A stretch of DNA of 64,000 bases from an uncultured Woeseiaceae bacterium (GCA_947258565.1 CAMYJB010000001.1:186001-250000), one strand, 5' to 3'; positions 10,538 through 19,318 are shown, numbered from the stretch's first letter. Numbers and translations: made by a program. The notes: generated by a model from the sequence alone, not told the origin.

Positions 10538-11842
10538 ATGGCCAGTCCTGTTAGCGAAATCGAGCGCCCGCATGACGTGCCCGAGAAGATCGGCAAGTAC
10601 GTCATCATCAACAAGATCGGCAAGGGCAGCACCGGCATGGTGTACCTGTCTCACGACCCCTATTACCGCCGCGACGTCGCGATCAAGGTGTACGACATCC
10701 AAGAGGATGCGGACGCGGATCGTGCGCAGGTCTCCCGCAAGATGTTCTTCAACGAGGCGCACATGGTCGGGATGCTGCAGCATCCGAACATCATGCCGAT
10801 CTACGACGCGGGCGAAGAGGACGGCAAGTATTACGTCGTCACCGAGCACATTCAGGGCGCGCGCACGCTGGCGGCCTATTGCCGGCCGGACAACCTGCTG
10901 CGCGTCGACGACGTCGTCGAAATCATCTACAAGTGCGCCAAGGCTTTGCATTACGCGCACGGCCGCGGTGTCATCCATCGCGACATCAAGCCCAGCAACG
11001 TGATGCTCACCATCGACAACGACGTGCGCATCATCGATTTCGGCATCGCCATCGTCAGCGACTCGGAAGTATCGCGCATCGAAGGCATCGCGGGTTCGCC
11101 GAGCTACATGTCGCCGGAGCAGGTGCAATCGGAGGAATTGACGCCCGCGTCGGACCTGTACTCGCTCGGCGCGGTCATGTACGAATTGCTGAGCGGTTTT
11201 CGCCCGTTTCGCGCGGACAACCTGTCCAAGCTCCTGCACCAGATCGTCTACGCGACGCCCCCGCCGATACACACCTACCGCGACGACCTGCCGGAGGAAC
11301 TCGAGGAAGTCGTTGCAAAGACGATGATCAAGGACCCCGGGAAGCGGCTGAACAGCGGCGCAACCATGGCCGCCGAACTTACCCGGGTCTACAAGGACCT
11401 GCGGCAGAAGTACGACAGCCTCGACAACCAGGAGCACTTTGACCTGCTGCGCTCGCTGACCTTCTTCCACGAGTTCTCGCACGCGGAGATCTGGGAGGTG
11501 CTGCGGGCGTCGGACTGGCACGAGTATCGAAGCGGCGACGACATCGTCAAGGAAGGCGAGATCGACGATCGTTTCTACATCATCGTCTCCGGTAACGTAT
11601 CCGTGCAGGCCAACGGCAACTCGATCGGCACGCTCGGCCCGGGCGATTGTTTCGGCGAGACGAGCTATGTCCGCGGCGCCAAGCGCCAGGCGTCCATTCG
11701 TGCCGAAGGCCCCGTCACCATCCTGCGCGTCAGTTCCACGCTGATGGAGCAAGTGAGTTCGGCCTGCCAGCTGCGTTTCAACAAGGTTTTCCTGCGCTCC
11801 CTGATCACGCGCCTGCAGGGCAGCGGCGGCGCGAATACCTGA
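10538..11842 (+). CDS. Ser/Thr protein kinase with C-terminal cyclic-nucleotide-binding domain
   Basis: A 434-residue cytoplasmic protein. The N-terminal Hanks-type kinase domain (about 20-285) has the glycine loop IGKGSTGMV (27-35), the ATP lysine K50, HRDIKPSN (147-154), DFG (167-169) and SPE (192-194), so it should be active. Residues about 300-405 form a CAP_ED/cNMP-binding domain, with a phosphate-binding-cassette-like stretch FGETSYVRGAKRQAS that contains the expected glutamate and arginine. This arrangement suggests a single-chain, nucleotide-gated kinase similar in plan to protein kinase G; ligand and targets are unknown. It follows pgpA by 11 bases and may be read from the same transcript. 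Confidence 0.9.
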   Translation: MASPVSEIERPHDVPEKIGKYVIINKIGKGSTGMVYLSHDPYYRRDVAIKVYDIQEDADADRAQVSRKMFFNEAHMVGMLQHPNIMPIYDAGEEDGKYYVVTEHIQGARTLAAYCRPDNLLRVDDVVEIIYKCAKALHYAHGRGVIHRDIKPSNVMLTIDNDVRIIDFGIAIVSDSEVSRIEGIAGSPSYMSPEQVQSEELTPASDLYSLGAVMYELLSGFRPFRADNLSKLLHQIVYATPPPIHTYRDDLPEELEEVVAKTMIKDPGKRLNSGATMAAELTRVYKDLRQKYDSLDNQEHFDLLRSLTFFHEFSHAEIWEVLRASDWHEYRSGDDIVKEGEIDDRFYIIVSGNVSVQANGNSIGTLGPGDCFGETSYVRGAKRQASIRAEGPVTILRVSSTLMEQVSSACQLRFNKVFLRSLITRLQGSGGANT

Positions 11843-11865
11843 TTCGACCGGCAGCACGGCCGGTT

Positions 11866-11998
11866 ATTCCTCTCCCTCATGGCTCGCCACGCTGCGCGTG
11901 GCTGCGCTTTACTTCGGTCGAGGAACATCCGACCGACCTGCCACCGTAGGAGCGGACCGGAGGGAGCCATGAGGGAGAGAAATTCCCCGGGCGCCTGC
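11866..11998. repeat. Dispersed palindromic repeat, copy A
   Basis: This copy contains CTCCCTCATGGCTCGC, then GGCTGCGCTTTACTTCGGTC, the signature shared with copies at 21628-21719 and 26474-26562. Copy A is longer because it carries an inverted duplicate of its left arm (GGGAGCCATGAGGGAGAG, 11962-11979). It ends with CCCCGGGCGCCTG, matching the right boundary of copy B. It lies in the 233-base gap between the kinase and the peptidase gene. Confidence 0.7.
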
Positions 11999-12075
11999 AC
12001 ACGACGCAGCGCCGCGCGGGCAGGCCATTTAAGATAGTATTCGGCCGGATTTCATACATTCCCGCAGGGGGTCCC

Positions 12076-13395
12076 ATGTTTCGAGCTGTTGCCGCTGTCG
12101 CGGCGATCGTGTTTCTTTCGTTTTCCGTTTGCGCGAACGAACTCGGCGCGGCCGTCAAGAAAGACTACGATGACTATCTCTGGCCGCTGTTCGACCATTT
12201 TCATCGTAATCCCGAGCTGTCGCTGATCGAGCACGACACCGCGGCGCGCATGGCGCGGGAATTGCGTGCTGCCGGATTCGACGTTACGGAAAACGTTGGC
12301 GGCACCGGCGTCGTCGCGATGCTGGAGAATGGCGAGGGACCGCTCGTCATGATGCGTGCCGATATGGACGGCTTGCCTGTCGAAGAGAAGTCGGGACTCG
12401 AGAACGCCTCGCGCAAGACGCAGATCGACCCGATCACCGGCAACGAGGTCTTTACAATGCACGCCTGCGGACACGATGTGCATATCACGAGCCTGGTGGG
12501 AACCGCCCGGCAGATGGCGGCGCGCAGGGACGACTGGAGCGGCACGCTGATGCTGCTCGTGCAGCCCGCGGAAGAGCGCGGCATGGGTGCGCAGATGATG
12601 CGCGAGGACGAGCTCTGGCAGCGCTTCGGCAAGCCCGATTACGCGCTCGCGTTGCACGTGAATTCACTGGACGTCGCGGGCAAGATCAACATCAACGAGA
12701 GTCCGTTCGCCGGCGCCGACAGCGTGGATATCATCATTCACGGTGTGGGGGCGCACGGCGCTCACCCCTATGCCGGCAAGGACCCTGTCGTTCTCGGCAG
12801 CCAGATAGTACTTGCACTGCAGACCCTCGTTGCGCGCGAACTGCCGCCACGTTACCCGGGCGTCGTGACGGTGGGCTCTTTTCACTCCGGTACCAAGCAC
12901 AACATCATTTCAGACCGCGCTCACCTGCAGCTGACCGTCAGGAACACGAGCCCGGAGACCCGCGAGATCCTGCTCAACGGCATCAAGCGTATCGCCGAGA
13001 ACATGGGCCGCGTCGCAGGCCTGCCGGAGGACAAGTTGCCCGAGGTCATCGTGGCCGAGCGCGAGGCCGTGCCGCCGACCGTGAACACCCCGGAGCTGAC
13101 GGAGCGGATCACGGCTGCGTGGCAGACTGCCATCGGCGATGAAACCGTCATCTCGAATCCGACGAAAGGCATGGGGGCCGAGGACTTTCCGTTCTTTACG
13201 ATCGACCCGACGATTCCCTCGGTGTACTGGCAGATCGGCGGTACGCCGCAGGAGGCATTCGACGCGGCGGCCGCCGGAGGTCCGCCGGTGCCCAGTCACC
13301 ACTCGCCGCTCTTCAGGATCTCTCCGGAGCCCGCGGTGCGTGCCGGTGTCGAGTCAACAGTGGTCGCGCTGATGGAGTTGATGGGGGCCAGGTAA
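12076..13395 (+). CDS. M20 family metallopeptidase / amidohydrolase, exported
   Basis: A 439-residue protein with a cleavable signal peptide (about 1-20, ending VCA-NE), so it probably acts in the periplasm. It has the M20D features: MMRADMDGLPV (about 93-103), MHACGHDVH (about 134-142) with the metal-binding C and H residues, PAEERGMGAQ with the catalytic glutamates, and GAEDFPFF near the C-terminus. Relatives hydrolyse N-acyl amino acids, hippurate or aminobenzoyl-glutamate; the substrate is not predictable. It stands alone between a dispersed repeat and an unidentified lipoprotein. Confidence 0.88.
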   Translation: MFRAVAAVAAIVFLSFSVCANELGAAVKKDYDDYLWPLFDHFHRNPELSLIEHDTAARMARELRAAGFDVTENVGGTGVVAMLENGEGPLVMMRADMDGLPVEEKSGLENASRKTQIDPITGNEVFTMHACGHDVHITSLVGTARQMAARRDDWSGTLMLLVQPAEERGMGAQMMREDELWQRFGKPDYALALHVNSLDVAGKININESPFAGADSVDIIIHGVGAHGAHPYAGKDPVVLGSQIVLALQTLVARELPPRYPGVVTVGSFHSGTKHNIISDRAHLQLTVRNTSPETREILLNGIKRIAENMGRVAGLPEDKLPEVIVAEREAVPPTVNTPELTERITAAWQTAIGDETVISNPTKGMGAEDFPFFTIDPTIPSVYWQIGGTPQEAFDAAAAGGPPVPSHHSPLFRISPEPAVRAGVESTVVALMELMGAR

Positions 13396-13412
13396 TTCGG
13401 CGAGCGCGCTCT

Positions 13413-14399
13413 ATGTATACTGTTTCGCCACCTCTATCCAATGCATCTGGCGGTTACGCGAAAGTGAGGTATGCCGTCTTTCTGGTCGGGATTTTTTGTG
13501 CCCTGAACATCGGGTGTGCTACGTCTGTTGCGACTTCACATGCCCCGTTCGAAATAATCACGTTTGGCCCGAACGATGCTGATTGGAATGAGCGGCTCAT
13601 AGTCACGTCGTTGCGGATCGGTTGTTCCGGTACCCCGGAGAATTGTATGGCAATGGTGGGGCGTCTTGCTGCAGATCAGGGCGTTGGCACGATCTATCTT
13701 TCTGTACTGCTGACTCCCAATAGTCCGGAGCACTTTGCCCAACTGAGAGAGCTTGCAGCGATGCGTCCGGAACTTCGCGAAGTTGGCATAGATGATTTTG
13801 TAGCTGCTTATGACCGGCTTGCTCGCAGTGAAAAAGGGTATTCGGAAACACTCGAGCAAGCGATCCGGCAGCTAAAAGCGAATGGCAGCACGCTGCAATT
13901 CGGTATCACGCTGTACGAGAATGAACTCGACCACCGCCGGCTCGGCAACAAGGAATTTCCGCCCCATGTTCGTGCGCTCGTCGATAACGTGCACCTGTAT
14001 TTGCATTATCGTCGTGCGGCGCCGGGGTACAGGAAATTCGTCATGCAGACGAAGCGGCTATTTCCGAACGCCAGGGTCATTGCAGGCTCTTATGCATATG
14101 ATCGCATCGACTACCTGCCCTGCGACATCAATTCCAAAGACCCGTGTTCAGTCCAGGATGAAATCGACCTTTTTTCCGCTGCGCTGGATGAACAAATTGC
14201 CCTGCTCAAAAATCGAGAAGTTTCCGCGATCGAGTTTTATCCAGCCCAATTCGGGGGGGAGGAAGACTGGCGGGGCTGGGAGAGAACACGTATCTGCAGG
14301 CCCGAAAATCATGAGCGCTGCATCGAGACGACGCACCGGATGAGGCAGATTGTCCTGGAGAGGCTCGCGGAGTTGCACGGCGACAATATTGCAAACTAG
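13413..14399 (+). CDS. Lipoprotein of unknown function
   Basis: 328 residues from ATG 13413; an in-frame GTG at 13464 would give a tighter signal sequence. A hydrophobic stretch (about 20-33) ends in LNIGC, a plausible lipobox, so it is probably a lipoprotein. The rest is soluble alternating helix/strand sequence with several cysteines (including CSGTPENC) and aromatic-rich blocks such as LVDNVHLYLHYRRAAPGYR. The YLS, FGITLYE and VIAGSYAYDR blocks hint at a TIM-barrel-like fold, but I do not recognise the family. Its base composition is lower in GC than its neighbours, which could reflect transfer. Confidence 0.7.
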   Translation: MYTVSPPLSNASGGYAKVRYAVFLVGIFCALNIGCATSVATSHAPFEIITFGPNDADWNERLIVTSLRIGCSGTPENCMAMVGRLAADQGVGTIYLSVLLTPNSPEHFAQLRELAAMRPELREVGIDDFVAAYDRLARSEKGYSETLEQAIRQLKANGSTLQFGITLYENELDHRRLGNKEFPPHVRALVDNVHLYLHYRRAAPGYRKFVMQTKRLFPNARVIAGSYAYDRIDYLPCDINSKDPCSVQDEIDLFSAALDEQIALLKNREVSAIEFYPAQFGGEEDWRGWERTRICRPENHERCIETTHRMRQIVLERLAELHGDNIAN

Positions 14400-14462
14400 G
14401 CAAATGTCCGGGCAAGAAATCGGGGACCAGTCAAGAGAGCTCTCTTGCGCAGGGTTGAGCCC

Positions 14463-14702
14463 CTAGTCATCGTCGCTTTCGAAATCCTCGAGCGCCTCCT
14501 CGCCGCCGGCGCTCTTCAGGAGAACCTCGACCTTCTGTTCGGCATCCTTGAGCGCAGACTGGCAGTTACGCGTGAGCTTGATGCCTTCCTCGAACTTCTT
14601 CATCGCTTTTTCGAGCGGCAGGTCGCCGGATTCGAGTTCTTCAACCAGTTCTTCCAGGTCGCTGAGGGCTTTTTCGAGGTCGATTGTTTGCTGCGTGCTC
14701 AT
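14463..14702 (-). CDS. xseB: Exodeoxyribonuclease VII small subunit
   Basis: A 79-residue acidic helical protein with the family blocks LEKALSDLEELVEELESGDLPLEKAMKKFEEGIKL. XseB packs along the XseA subunit of exonuclease VII, which degrades single-stranded DNA in both directions. The start is ATG 14702; the open frame upstream is not family-like. In many gammaproteobacteria xseB is followed by ispA and dxs; here nothing follows on this strand, so the gene is isolated. Confidence 0.93.
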   Translation of the reverse strand: MSTQQTIDLEKALSDLEELVEELESGDLPLEKAMKKFEEGIKLTRNCQSALKDAEQKVEVLLKSAGGEEALEDFESDDD

Positions 14703-14795
14703 GAGGCATCCCGTGCGTGATTGCGTCGCTACGCTACCTCCCGTGCATGGCAGCGTCAATGCTGTCCGCGGCGGCGCGGTGCGCCGCGTGGCCCG

Positions 14796-14824
14796 TTGAC
14801 AACGCTGCGGCCCGGGCATAAAGT
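14796..14824 (+). promoter_or_regulatory. Strong sigma70 promoter of the rubrerythrin gene
   Basis: TTGACA (14796-14801, perfect) and TAAAGT (14819-14824, four of six) are separated by exactly 17 bases. The expected transcription start is near 14831, immediately before the two operators described next. Confidence 0.65.
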
Positions 14825-14833
14825 ACAGGATCC

Positions 14834-14867
14834 TTAGACTCAGTCTAATTGAAAATCAATCTCAATT
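14834..14867 (+). promoter_or_regulatory. Overlapping Fur/PerR-like operators before rubrerythrin
   Basis: Two palindromes touch one another. The first is TTAGACTCAGTCTAA (14834-14848), a perfect 7-1-7 inverted repeat with PerR-box geometry. The second, read on the minus strand, contains TTGAGATTGATTTTCAATT (about 14848-14866), which matches a Fur-box-like sequence (TTGAGAATGATTATCAATT) at 17 of 19 positions. They sit just downstream of the promoter, where a bound repressor would block initiation or escape. Which regulator binds is inference. Confidence 0.6.
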
Positions 14868-14880
14868 GAGAGGGGAAATC

Positions 14881-15300
14881 ATGTCACTGAAAGGCAGCAA
14901 GACCGAACAAAATCTCAAAGACGCCTTCGCGGGTGAGTCCCAGGCGAACCGCCGCTACCTCTACTTTGCCGCCAAGGCTGACGTCGAAGGCTATAACGAT
15001 GTAGCCGCCGTGTTCCGCTCCACCGCCGAAGGTGAAACGGGCCATGCGCACGGTCATCTCGAGTACCTCGAAGAGGTTGGCGATCCTGCTACCGGCCTGC
15101 CCATCGGCTCGACCGCCGAGAATCTCACGTCGGCGATCGCCGGAGAGACCCACGAATACACGGACATGTACCCTGGCATGGCGAAAGCCGCGCGCGACGA
15201 AGATTTTGACGAGATCGCCGACTGGTTCGAGACGCTCGCCAAGGCGGAGCGGTCGCATGCGAACCGCTTCCAGAAGGCTCTCGATACGCTCGACGACTGA
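14881..15300 (+). CDS. Rubrerythrin family diiron protein (no rubredoxin domain)
   Basis: A 139-residue ferritin-like four-helix protein. The two E-x-x-H-type iron-binding pairs are visible ([11 protein letters not shown] in the first half, [12 protein letters not shown] in the second), with additional glutamates in [10 protein letters not shown] and [12 protein letters not shown]. The C-terminal rubredoxin domain (two CxxC pairs) of classical rubrerythrin is absent, so electrons must come from another protein. Rubrerythrins reduce hydrogen peroxide in the cytoplasm. The start ATG 14881 has GAGAGGGG just upstream. The following Fe-S protein and DUF3501 gene are frequent neighbours of such proteins and may supply electrons. 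Confidence 0.92.
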   Translation: MSLKGSKTEQNLKDAFAGESQANRRYLYFAAKADVEGYNDVAAVFRSTAEGETGHAHGHLEYLEEVGDPATGLPIGSTAENLTSAIAGETHEYTDMYPGMAKAARDEDFDEIADWFETLAKAERSHANRFQKALDTLDD

Positions 15301-15311
15301 TCTTCACAAGG

Positions 15312-15339
15312 AAAGCCGGGCGTTAAGCCCGGCTTTTTT
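15312..15339 (+). terminator. Rho-independent terminator after rubrerythrin
   Basis: A perfect 10-bp stem (AAAGCCGGGC / GCCCGGCTTT) with a 5-base loop ends in a run of T. It begins 12 bases after the rubrerythrin stop and ends six bases before the next start codon, so it should make rubrerythrin more abundant than the downstream genes. Confidence 0.85.
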
Positions 15340-15345
15340 CTCGCC

Positions 15346-16689
15346 ATGTCCAACTCCGAAGTTCGTCGCGAGGGCAGTCTCGAGGCTCCCACGCGTCATC
15401 CGATCGACTGGCGGTCCGGCGACTTCTATGACGAAAAATCCCTGTTCGAAGAACTCGAACGGGTGTTCGATATTTGCCATGGTTGCCGGCGTTGTTTCAA
15501 CCTGTGTCATTCCTTCCCGACTCTGTTCGACGCGATCGACGAGTCGGAGAGCATGGAACTCGATACCGTGCCGAAGTCGCTTTACTGGGACGTCGTGGAT
15601 CACTGCTACCTGTGCGACATGTGCTACATGACCAAGTGCCCCTACGTCCCGCCGCACGAGTGGAACATCGATTTTCCGCACCTGATGCTGCGTGCCAAGG
15701 CGGCGCGATTCCGCAAGCAGGGCGCGTCGATGCGCGACAAGTTGCTTGCGGCGACCGACGCCGTCGGCAAATTCGCGGGCATACCGGTCATCGCGCAGGT
15801 GGTCAACGCGACCAACCGCAGCAAGTTCGGGCGCAAGATGCTCGAGGGTGCGCTCGGCGTTCATCATGCGGCGCCGGTTCCGGACTACCACTCGAAGAAT
15901 GCGCGCAAGCGCCTCAAACATCTCCGCGGGCAGTCCACCGTCGAGGGCGAGGCGACGCAGAACACCAGCGGCAGGGTGGTTCTCTATACCACCTGCTACG
16001 GCAATCGCAATCGGCCGGAGATGGACGTGGACCTGGTTGCGGTGTACGAGCATAACGGCGTCGAAGTGGCGCTGGCGGAAAAGGAGGCCTGTTGCGGCAT
16101 GGCGAAGCTCGAACTCGGCGATATCGATGCGGTCGTGCGCGCGAAGGAGACCAATATCCCGGTGCTCGCAGCCTGGGTCGACAAAGGCTACGACATCGTG
16201 ACGCCGATACCCTCCTGCACGCTCATGTACAAGCAGGAACTGCCGCTAATGTTCCCGGACGACGCGGATGTGAAGAAGGTTCAGGCCGCAATGTATGATC
16301 CTTTCGAGTACCTGATGCTGCGGCACAAGGACGGCAAGCTGAAGACGGATTTCGCGCAGTCGCTGGGCAAGGTGTCGTACCAGGTGCCATGCCACCTGCG
16401 CGTGCAGAACATCGGCCTGAAGACGCGCGACGTGCTGCAGCTCGTGCCGGACACGTCTGTGGAGGCCATTGAGCGCTGTTCGGGCCACGACGGCACCTAC
16501 GCCGTCAAGAAGGAGTTCCACGAAATCTCGAAGAAGATCGCGCGGCCGGTCGTCAATAAGGTGAAAAAAAGCGGGGCCGATCACTTCGTCAGCGACTGCC
16601 CGATGGCGTCCGACCAGATTGCCCAGGATCTCGACGATTACTCCGCCGGGCATCCCATGAGCCTGCTCAGGAAAGCTTACGGAATATGA
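15346..16689 (+). CDS. Heterodisulfide-reductase-related (Fe-S)-binding protein
   Basis: A 447-residue protein with two ferredoxin-type 4Fe-4S motifs at the N-terminus: C44, C47, C50, C54 ([11 protein letters not shown]) and C87, C90, C93, C98 ([13 protein letters not shown]). These are followed by CCG-type cysteine segments ([42 protein letters not shown]) as in HdrB/GlcF. No signal peptide or membrane segment is visible, so it is probably a cytoplasmic electron carrier. In this conserved neighbourhood it is an obvious candidate to pass electrons to the rubrerythrin lacking its rubredoxin domain; that is inference. It overlaps the DUF3501 gene by four bases (ATGA). Confidence 0.85.
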   Translation: MSNSEVRREGSLEAPTRHPIDWRSGDFYDEKSLFEELERVFDICHGCRRCFNLCHSFPTLFDAIDESESMELDTVPKSLYWDVVDHCYLCDMCYMTKCPYVPPHEWNIDFPHLMLRAKAARFRKQGASMRDKLLAATDAVGKFAGIPVIAQVVNATNRSKFGRKMLEGALGVHHAAPVPDYHSKNARKRLKHLRGQSTVEGEATQNTSGRVVLYTTCYGNRNRPEMDVDLVAVYEHNGVEVALAEKEACCGMAKLELGDIDAVVRAKETNIPVLAAWVDKGYDIVTPIPSCTLMYKQELPLMFPDDADVKKVQAAMYDPFEYLMLRHKDGKLKTDFAQSLGKVSYQVPCHLRVQNIGLKTRDVLQLVPDTSVEAIERCSGHDGTYAVKKEFHEISKKIARPVVNKVKKSGADHFVSDCPMASDQIAQDLDDYSAGHPMSLLRKAYGI

Positions 16690-17279
16690 ATGCGATGCAG
16701 AAGTTGACACGAGACGATTTGTACAGCCTGGAGCAGTACTCCGAAATACGCGATGAATTTCGTAACCAGGTTCTCTCACACAAGCGCAATCGGCGGGTGG
16801 AACTCGGCACAAATGCCGCGCTGTACTTCGAAGACCGGCTGACGATGCAGTACCAGGTCCAGGAGATGCTGCGCATCGAGCGTATCTTCGAAGCCTCGGG
16901 CATCAACGACGAACTCGAGGCCTACAATCCGCTCATCCCGGACGGCTCGAACTGGAAGGCGACCTTCATGGTCGAATTTCCGGAGGTCGCAGAGCGGCGC
17001 GCGATGCTGACGCAGCTCATCGGAATCGAGGACAAGGTTTACATGCAGGTTCAGGGTTTCGACCGCGTTTTTGCGATCGCTGACGAAGACCTCGAACGTT
17101 CAAACAAGAAGAAGACCTCCGCCGTGCATTTCATGCGTTTCGAACTCTCGGCCGAACAGGTCGATTCGCTGAAGTCCGGAGCGGCGTTGACGGCCGGTAT
17201 CGCCCACGAAAACTACCAGGTCGAAATCTCGCCTTTGCCCGAGAACGTGCGGCAGTCGCTGATCGGCGATCTCGGATAG
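16686..17279 (+). CDS. DUF3501 family protein
   Basis: A 197-residue soluble protein with blocks I associate with DUF3501 (LTRDDLYSLEQYSEIRDEFR at the N-terminus, LYFEDRLTMQYQVQEMLRIE and YNPLIPDGSNWKATFMVEFP). Its biochemical role is unknown. It is translationally coupled to the preceding Fe-S protein through an ATGA overlap, and the rubrerythrin/Fe-S/DUF3501 trio recurs in other bacteria, implying a shared redox-defence function. No cysteines or metal motifs stand out. Confidence 0.85.
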   Translation: MNAMQKLTRDDLYSLEQYSEIRDEFRNQVLSHKRNRRVELGTNAALYFEDRLTMQYQVQEMLRIERIFEASGINDELEAYNPLIPDGSNWKATFMVEFPEVAERRAMLTQLIGIEDKVYMQVQGFDRVFAIADEDLERSNKKKTSAVHFMRFELSAEQVDSLKSGAALTAGIAHENYQVEISPLPENVRQSLIGDLG

Positions 17280-17379
17280 AGGCCGGCAATATTTGCTTCG
17301 CCGCCGTGATTTCGCGGGTGCACCGCTAGTGCAATCAGGCTAGAATCCCGGGCGTGAATTCGCTGGGCAGCTTCACGTA

Positions 17380-19266
17380 ATGGCCAAATCCTACGACGCC
17401 GCGGACATCGAGGTCCTGAGCGGGCTCGAACCCGTACGCCGACGGCCGGGCATGTACACCGACACGTCCCGACCCAATCATCTCGCGCACGAAGTCATCG
17501 ACAACAGCGTTGACGAGGCGCTCGCGGGGCACTGCAAGAAGATCGAGGTGACCATTTACAAGGATGGTTCGCTCGAAGTTAGCGACGACGGACGCGGCAT
17601 GCCCGTGGACAAGCACCCGAAGGAAAAGCTGCCGGGCGTCGAAGTGATTCTCACCAAGCTGCATGCCGGCGGCAAATTCTCGAACAAGAATTACCAGTTC
17701 TCCGGCGGCCTGCACGGCGTGGGCGTATCGGTCGTGAATGCGCTGTCGAAGAACCTGGAGGTATGGATACGCCGCGGCGGCAAGGAATACAACATGAGTT
17801 TTGCCGGCGGCAAGAAACGCGGCAAGCTCGAACAGGTAGGCACCGTGGGCAAGGCGAACACGGGAACCACCATCCGCTTCTGGCCAGACCCGCAGTACTT
17901 CGATTCCGCGAAGGTTTCGGTATCGCGGCTGAAGCACGCGCTGCGAGCCAAAGCCGTGCTGTGCCCGGGCCTGACGGTGCGCCTCAAGGTCGAGAAGCCG
18001 AAAGAAAAGCTCGAGTGGTGTTATTCGGGTGGCCTCGAAGAGTACCTCCTGGAGGCGATCGGCGGCGCCGAGTTGCTGCCGGCGGAGCCATACTCCGGCA
18101 GCATCACGGGCAACAACGAAGCCGTCGACTGGGCTCTCGCATGGGCCGTTGAAGGCGGACAGGCGGTAACGGAAAGTTACGTCAACCTGATCCCTACGCC
18201 GCAGGGTGGCACTCATGTCAACGGCCTGCGCACGGGACTCACGAATGCGCTGCGGGAGTTCTGCGACTTCCGCAACCTGCTGCCCCGCGGCGTATCGATC
18301 GCACCCGAAGACGTTTGGGACGGCCTGAATTTCGTCCTCAGTGCGAAGCTCGAGGATCCGCAGTTCTCGGGTCAGACCAAGGAGCGCTTGTCCTCGAGGG
18401 AGTCGGCAGCATTCATCGCCGGCATCATCAAGGACAATTTTGCGATCTGGCTGAACCAGCACCCCGAGACGGGCGACCAGCTCGCACAGTTGGCCATCGT
18501 GAAGGCCCAGAAGCGCCTGAAGGCGGCAAAGAAAGTCGTGCGCAAGAAGATCGTATCCGGACCGGCGCTACCCGGCAAGCTGGCCGACTGTACGTCGCAG
18601 GAGCCGGAGCTCTGCGAGATCTTCCTCGTCGAGGGCGACTCGGCCGGCGGCTCCGCCAAGCAGGCCCGCGACCGGACGACGCAGGCGATCATGCCGCTGC
18701 GGGGCAAGATACTGAATACGTGGGAGGTGGATGCGGCGGAGATACTGGCGTCGCAGGAAGTCCACGACATCAGCGTCGCGCTGGGCGTCGATCCCGGCAG
18801 CGACCACCTCGGCGGGCTGCGCTACCACAAGATATGCATTCTTGCCGACGCCGATTCGGACGGCCTGCACATTGCCACACTGCTGTGCGCCCTGTTCCTG
18901 AGGCACTTCCGCGAACTGGTTCTGGCAGGTCACGTCTACGTGGCGATGCCGCCCCTGTATCGCATCGATGTCGGCAAGGAAGTCTTCTATGCGCTCGATG
19001 ACAGCGAGCGCAAGGGCATACTCGATCGAATCGAGGCGGAGAAAATGCGTGGCAAGATTAGCGTGACCCGCTTCAAAGGGCTCGGTGAAATGAACCCGTC
19101 GCAGCTGCGGGAGACGACGATGAACCGTGACACACGCCGACTCGTGCAGCTCACCGTCAATCCGCGCGACAAGACAGACCAGGTGATGGACATGTTGCTC
19201 GCAAAGAAGCGCGCGAAAGATCGTCGCGAGTGGCTCGAAAGCAAGGGAAATCTGGCAGAGGTGTGA
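17380..19266 (+). CDS. parE: DNA topoisomerase IV subunit B
   Basis: A 628-residue ATPase subunit of topoisomerase IV, which decatenates replicated chromosomes. The GHKL ATPase domain shows DNSVDEALAGH, DDGRGMPVD and GGLHGVGVSVVNALS; the TOPRIM domain shows LVEGDSAGGSAKQARDR and ADADSDG. Length and the short insert pattern fit ParE rather than GyrB, which in gammaproteobacteria carries a long TOPRIM insertion. parC follows after 52 bases. A possible -10 element TAGAAT (17341-17346) lies upstream. Confidence 0.95.
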   Translation: MAKSYDAADIEVLSGLEPVRRRPGMYTDTSRPNHLAHEVIDNSVDEALAGHCKKIEVTIYKDGSLEVSDDGRGMPVDKHPKEKLPGVEVILTKLHAGGKFSNKNYQFSGGLHGVGVSVVNALSKNLEVWIRRGGKEYNMSFAGGKKRGKLEQVGTVGKANTGTTIRFWPDPQYFDSAKVSVSRLKHALRAKAVLCPGLTVRLKVEKPKEKLEWCYSGGLEEYLLEAIGGAELLPAEPYSGSITGNNEAVDWALAWAVEGGQAVTESYVNLIPTPQGGTHVNGLRTGLTNALREFCDFRNLLPRGVSIAPEDVWDGLNFVLSAKLEDPQFSGQTKERLSSRESAAFIAGIIKDNFAIWLNQHPETGDQLAQLAIVKAQKRLKAAKKVVRKKIVSGPALPGKLADCTSQEPELCEIFLVEGDSAGGSAKQARDRTTQAIMPLRGKILNTWEVDAAEILASQEVHDISVALGVDPGSDHLGGLRYHKICILADADSDGLHIATLLCALFLRHFRELVLAGHVYVAMPPLYRIDVGKEVFYALDDSERKGILDRIEAEKMRGKISVTRFKGLGEMNPSQLRETTMNRDTRRLVQLTVNPRDKTDQVMDMLLAKKRAKDRREWLESKGNLAEV

Positions 19267-19318
19267 ATACGTGTGCTGGGCCCGAAATGCAGGGTAGCCC
19301 GGCCGAGGTATCGATGAC

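Noticed and set aside
10427..11857. A 476-codon open frame opposite the cNMP-binding kinase
   Set aside because: It is a mirror frame of a gene with intact catalytic motifs; the peptide is rich in V, R and D without domain features.
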